Positions 60,195 through 64,000 of a DNA stretch of 64,000 nucleotides are shown here, in pieces (position 1 is the first letter of the stretch; every line of letters starts with the position of its first letter). Under the pieces are notes generated by a model that was given only the letters and a program-made list of their open reading frames with translations, ran no database searches and was not told where the DNA came from. The DNA is from an uncultured Marvinbryantia sp. (lineage in GTDB: Bacteria; Bacillota; Clostridia; Lachnospirales; Lachnospiraceae). The stretch lies in NCBI GenBank assembly GCA_934394985.1, contig CAKRRF010000005.1, forward strand, positions 1-64,000, given 5' to 3'. Both the position numbers and the translations under genes were made by a program.

Positions 60195-62855
60195 ATGAGG
60201 AAAGCAGAAGCAGCTGCAGTATTGTGCATGTGTGGCATGCTTATCACTGCAGCAAATCAGGTTGGCGCAACACAGACAGACTGGAGGAATCAGACATGGA
60301 GCGAATTGGAATGGATGACAGAGAACGGATCAGAAGAAGGGAACGGGAAGGAGAATCAGGACGTCACAGATTCAGGAGACGGAGGGGAAGAAGAATGGGA
60401 AGACGAAAGTGATTGTTTTTATGAAACAGAAGAAGACACAGACGGGGAAACAGAAAGGATAACGGAAACGGAGAGTGAGGAAGAGACCTGTCAGATTATC
60501 CTGTCTGCGGTCAGAGTGACAGAGCCAGAGCGTTATTATGACGGAACAGACCGGGTGGCAGTAGAAGCACAGGTTACCGGACTTCCGGAGGGAATGAAGC
60601 TTGAACTGGAAGGCAGGGCTCAGCATGCAGATGCCGGTGACTGGGGCGTAGAAGTAATCTGTGATCTGGAAGGAGAGGCATGCGAAAAATATGAAATCAT
60701 ACAGGCGTATGATCCGGCACAGCTGCAGGTTCGAATTTTGCCAAAGCCGCTTACGCTGACGATCAGTAATGCCAGAAAAAGCTATTATACCGATGTTACG
60801 ATGGAGAATCTGATCTTTGAAAAGGACAACATATGGGAGGTGAGCGGATTTCTGGAACAGGATGTTCCGAATGGAGAAGTGCCGGAAGGATTTCAGTATC
60901 CGGAACTGGAACTGGATGAGACAGTGCTGCAAAAAGAAAGTCCGATGTATGAAGGCGGAAAGTTGATACATTATCGTCATGCATTTACCGTAAAAAAGAA
61001 TCTGGATGGAAGTATAACCGGGAATCCGACGGCTAATTATATATTTTATCAGGAAGAAACAGATTATATAAAAGGCGGAGAGGTGGTGCTTTCAGCAGCT
61101 CCGATAGCAGGAACGTTGGACTATACCATACAGTGTACAGATCCGTCTGCTATGTGGATGGATCCGAATGGTACTTTGTGGGTACGGGATGGCAGCGGAC
61201 TGCAGATTGTGCCGGAAAAAAACAGGGGATTTACAGATGGAGAGCTGATTTCTGATATACAGGGAGACGGAACGGCAGAATTTGTTCTGACAAGAAAAAA
61301 TAAAAAAGGAGAGATTGTCGCCGAATCGCAGATTCGCAGTATTTCCTGGAGAGCAGACAGGGAAGCACCACAGGCAGGATGGACCATTGACGGAAAGCAA
61401 GAACCGGATACAGAGCCGGTGTATCTGAATCGGGATTCGCAGATGGCTGTTTCCGGTGTAACAGAATATGGGAGTGGTCTGAAGAATGTGGAATTATATG
61501 CTGCCTTTGGGGAAGAGAAGACGATGAGCGGAGAAGCACTTTATCAAAGCAGCAAGAGTTGGAAAAAGGGTATGCAGCTTTTGCTGAATCAGGAAGGAAG
61601 CTGTCGTGTCTGGATCCGGCTGGAAGATATGGTTGGAAATATACGATATCAATGCAGTAAAGAGATCGTGATCGATCGGACAGCACCCAAACTGCGTATT
61701 GAAAATATAGCAGCCGGAAGTGCGAATAACGGGGAAGTGACGCCTGTCTGTATCATGGAAGATGATAATTTAAAAAAAGACAGTCTCAGGCTGACATTGA
61801 CCGGATGCCAAACCGGGGAACGACATGTGATGTGGAAAGAGAATGACTGTGAAAGTACAGAAAAACTTGTACTGCAAATGGAAAATCTTCCGAAAAAACG
61901 GGAATGGGATGATGTATATACGTTAAAAGCGGAAGTGTCAGATATGGCAGGAAACCATAGCAGCAGAGAAATACGATTTTCTGTAAATCGTTTTGGATCC
62001 GTATATTATCTGGGAGATGAGACCAGAAAACAGACAGAGCAATTTTATGTTTCACATCCTATTGCACCTAAAATTTATGAAGTAAATGTAGATTACCTGA
62101 CAGAATCCGGGATTCTGCTGGGGCATGAAGGAAAAACAAGACAATTAAAACGAGATGTAGATTATACCGTACAGAAAAATGGTGATGATGGAACATGGAA
62201 AGAATACTGTTATACCATAAATGCAGATTGTTTTCAGGAAGAAGGAGGATATTATCTGGTCTGTGCCAGTGAAGACCGGGCATGGAACAGTCAGGATAAT
62301 CGGATGGGAAAACAGAAAATTGAGTTTGCGATAGATAAAAGCGCTCCCTTTATTTTACTTACCGGAATAGAAGAGAACGGAATCTATAAAGAGGCTGAGA
62401 GAAAAGTAATACTGGAGTGCAGGGATAATCTGGCTTTGCAGGAAGTAACCGTATGGCTGAACGGAGAAGAGATGCTAAAAAATATGGAAGAAGAACAGGA
62501 GATGACACTGAAGCAGAAACAGGACTGGCAGACAATCAGGATCGTGGCAACAGATAAAGCGGGAAATCAGAAGGATACCGGAGAAATCAATTTCTGGATT
62601 GGAGAACAGGATAAGATACCGAAACGAAAAAGGGAAGAAAAGAAGACAGAGCAGATCGAACCGCAGGAGTGTGAGGCAGAAGAAAATGAAATGTATCAGA
62701 AGGAAAAAACAGGAGGAAAAAGCATGACTGGTTTACGTGAAAAAAGAAAAACGGCGACAGAAAAGAATACAGGGAAAAACTGGATAATTATGCCGGGGAT
62801 TGTTGTATTTACAGCATTATTGGCGATTTTCTTCTTCAGAAAACGGGAGAATTGA
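60195..62855 (+). CDS. Large surface protein with Ig-like repeats and C-terminal membrane anchor
   Basis: An 886-residue protein from the ATG at 60195 behind GGGAGGAAATTGAC; the frame is open into the kinase gene. Signal peptide (EAAAVLCMCGMLITAANQVGA) is followed by a Glu/Asp/Thr-rich linker, then repeated beta domains. Segments such as EIVIDRTAPKLRIEN, VSDMAGNHSSREIRF and ATDKAGNQKDTGEINF are Ig-like repeats of bacterial surface proteins (the DxAGN pattern). The C-terminus is a Lys/Glu-rich stretch, a helix (WIIMPGIVVFTALLAIFFF) and a basic end; no LPxTG. It sits 40 bases after the kinase gene. Confidence 0.82.
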   Translation: MRKAEAAAVLCMCGMLITAANQVGATQTDWRNQTWSELEWMTENGSEEGNGKENQDVTDSGDGGEEEWEDESDCFYETEEDTDGETERITETESEEETCQIILSAVRVTEPERYYDGTDRVAVEAQVTGLPEGMKLELEGRAQHADAGDWGVEVICDLEGEACEKYEIIQAYDPAQLQVRILPKPLTLTISNARKSYYTDVTMENLIFEKDNIWEVSGFLEQDVPNGEVPEGFQYPELELDETVLQKESPMYEGGKLIHYRHAFTVKKNLDGSITGNPTANYIFYQEETDYIKGGEVVLSAAPIAGTLDYTIQCTDPSAMWMDPNGTLWVRDGSGLQIVPEKNRGFTDGELISDIQGDGTAEFVLTRKNKKGEIVAESQIRSISWRADREAPQAGWTIDGKQEPDTEPVYLNRDSQMAVSGVTEYGSGLKNVELYAAFGEEKTMSGEALYQSSKSWKKGMQLLLNQEGSCRVWIRLEDMVGNIRYQCSKEIVIDRTAPKLRIENIAAGSANNGEVTPVCIMEDDNLKKDSLRLTLTGCQTGERHVMWKENDCESTEKLVLQMENLPKKREWDDVYTLKAEVSDMAGNHSSREIRFSVNRFGSVYYLGDETRKQTEQFYVSHPIAPKIYEVNVDYLTESGILLGHEGKTRQLKRDVDYTVQKNGDDGTWKEYCYTINADCFQEEGGYYLVCASEDRAWNSQDNRMGKQKIEFAIDKSAPFILLTGIEENGIYKEAERKVILECRDNLALQEVTVWLNGEEMLKNMEEEQEMTLKQKQDWQTIRIVATDKAGNQKDTGEINFWIGEQDKIPKRKREEKKTEQIEPQECEAEENEMYQKEKTGGKSMTGLREKRKTATEKNTGKNWIIMPGIVVFTALLAIFFFRKREN

Positions 62856-62906
62856 TGGACAATTGAAACAGTATGTGTTATGATCCTTACCAAGAGGTGA
62901 GGAAAA

Positions 62907-63866
62907 ATGTCTAATAAGAGGAAATTTACTACCATCCTGGCAGTAGCAGGTGCGACAGTACTTGCGGCAGGAGGAAGCGCATTTGTGACAAATGCCGGAT
63001 TATCAGTGATTGATCCAGATGCATCCAAGACCCAGGAATCAGAAGTGGCAACAAATGAAAAAGAAACCGAATTGCCCCTGACGGTAGAACAATTTGCGGC
63101 AACAAAAGATTCATTTACAATAAAGCCGCTGTCAGATGCTGATAAGAAAAAGAAAGTAGATTCTGACAAAAATCAGGAAAGTGAACAGAACACAGATGGA
63201 ACAGATGCAGAGGACAACGCACAGAATGGATCCACTACAGAAGGCGGATCTTCGACAGGAAGCGGTGCATCTACAGATTTTTCATCCAGTCAGTATTATA
63301 GTTCTGACGGAAAGTTCTATAATGAAAGTGAAGGCGGATATTATGATGATAACGGTCTGTATCATGATCAGTGGGGCGGTTATTATTCTGCTGATGGAGC
63401 TTATTATGATGGACAGGGCGGTTACTGGGATGGTAACGGATATCACAGTACCGGATCAGGAAGCAGTTCATCGGGCAGCAGTTCCACAGGAAGCAGCTCA
63501 TCGGGCAGCGGATCATCAGGAAGTTCTTCCGGTATTACAATAGATAACGGAGGTGGAAGCTCTTCAGGGGGAAGCTCATCAGGAAGCAATTCCGGAGCAT
63601 ATGATGACAGTTATATGATGTATGACGTGGATTCCCGTTATATTTCCGCAGATGAACTCAGCAGCTGGTCTTCGGAGGATCTGGCGAAGCTGAGAAATGA
63701 GATCTTTGCCCGTCACGGAAGGATCTTCAAGACACAGAAATGGATAGATTATTTCTCAACAAAGACATGGTATGTACCACGATATGAGAATGTGGATTCT
63801 ATGTTAAATGACTATGAATGGGCAAACCTGGATGTCATTTTGAAACTGGAAGACCAGAGAAATTAG
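62907..63866 (+). CDS. Secreted YARHG domain protein with aromatic repeats
   Basis: A 319-residue protein. N-terminal hydrophobic segment (FTTILAVAGATVLAAGGSAF, about 7-26) as a signal or anchor; an acidic Asn/Glu/Asp region (40-120); an aromatic repeat (about 130-180) with GGYYDDNGLYHDQ, GGYYSADGAYYDGQ and GGYWDGNGYH units; a Ser/Gly linker (181-235); and a C-terminal YARHG domain (about 250-319) with LAKLRNEIFARHGRIF and TWYVPRYEN. The YARHG domain is thought to bind the envelope or wall. AAGAGGTGAGGAAAA lies before the ATG. Followed by a membrane protein 13 bases later. Confidence 0.88.
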   Translation: MSNKRKFTTILAVAGATVLAAGGSAFVTNAGLSVIDPDASKTQESEVATNEKETELPLTVEQFAATKDSFTIKPLSDADKKKKVDSDKNQESEQNTDGTDAEDNAQNGSTTEGGSSTGSGASTDFSSSQYYSSDGKFYNESEGGYYDDNGLYHDQWGGYYSADGAYYDGQGGYWDGNGYHSTGSGSSSSGSSSTGSSSSGSGSSGSSSGITIDNGGGSSSGGSSSGSNSGAYDDSYMMYDVDSRYISADELSSWSSEDLAKLRNEIFARHGRIFKTQKWIDYFSTKTWYVPRYENVDSMLNDYEWANLDVILKLEDQRN

Positions 63867-63879
63867 GAGGGTACATAGT

Positions 63880-64000
63880 ATGGCAGAGAAAGAAAATCAA
63901 CAGTATAAATGGAGACAGAGAAAAAAGAGAAATACTCTGCTGGCAGCCTGGATCATTGCAGTGATCATTGTGGCAGCCGCAGTGACCTTTGTTGTTGTCG
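63880..64000 (+). CDS. Membrane protein, start only (cut by the window edge)
   Basis: The ATG at 63880 follows TTAGGAGGGTACATAGT, a strong site. The visible 40 residues are a basic start (MAEKENQQYKWRQRKKR) and a membrane helix (TLLAAWIIAVIIVAAAVTFVVV). The rest lies outside the window. It is likely co-transcribed with the YARHG gene, since only 13 bases separate them. Family unknown. Confidence 0.7.
   Translation, partial: MAEKENQQYKWRQRKKRNTLLAAWIIAVIIVAAAVTFVVV

Noticed and set aside
1..64000. CRISPR arrays, tRNA or rRNA genes, prophage modules
   Set aside because: No regularly spaced repeats, no cloverleaf-like sequences with CCA ends and no phage structural genes were seen on either strand.

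Overview
The window looks like chromosomal DNA of an anaerobic, gut-type Bacillota, most likely a member of the Lachnospiraceae. This placement is inferred from moderately low GC, strong AGGAGG-type ribosome binding sites, the gdpP-rplI-dnaB order, YesM/YesN two-component systems, SipW/TasA-type secretion and surface proteins with Glu/Ser/Thr-rich linkers. No rRNA, tRNA, CRISPR array or complete insertion sequence was found.

Layout. 1-2 kb: a transposon-end-like hairpin, a DUF362 protein and two tandem XRE regulators. 2-8 kb (minus strand): the housekeeping run DUF885 protein, gdpP, rplI, dnaB. 8-14.5 kb (plus): a SipW operon of four SipW-type secreted proteins (one with a wall-sorting-like tail), the ER-type signal peptidase SipW and a 919-residue surface protein, behind a long structured leader. 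14.6-23.3 kb: a maltodextrin-type regulon (binding protein, two permeases, LacI regulator, MalQ, an M19 dipeptidase, a GH13 alpha-glucosidase) with a clear LacI operator over its promoter. 23.3-24.6 kb: a ClC-family channel.

24.8-34.3 kb is a sigma-54 module. An enhancer-binding protein resembling E. coli YgeV is followed at once by three copies of a 15-bp palindrome, a -24/-12 promoter and an operon: diaminopropionate ammonia-lyase, YgeY-like M20 hydrolase, sodium:solute symporter, D-aminoacylase-type amidohydrolase and RidA. rpoN itself lies convergently at the end. The symporter frame is interrupted by one in-frame TGA. 34.5-37 kb holds an HD-domain protein and a GC-richer AbiE type IV toxin-antitoxin cassette that appears inserted, with a promoter embedded in a 47-bp palindrome. 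37.2-40.3 kb: ABC-F ATPase and MATE exporter.

40.4-52.3 kb combines a sensory operon (membrane-anchored sugar-binding protein, YesN, YesM, a second binding protein without permeases) with a sugar ABC transporter, a TIM-barrel epimerase and a Gfo/Idh/MocA oxidoreductase. The sensory genes probably control the transporter operon. 52.4-56.3 kb: a MarR regulator with a palindromic operator, a surface lipoprotein, an Mrp-type ATPase, a lysozyme-like enzyme and a small Cys-rich protein. 56.5-64 kb: argS, then a membrane Ser/Thr kinase directly upstream of a large surface protein, a secreted YARHG protein with aromatic repeats, and the start of another membrane protein cut by the window edge.
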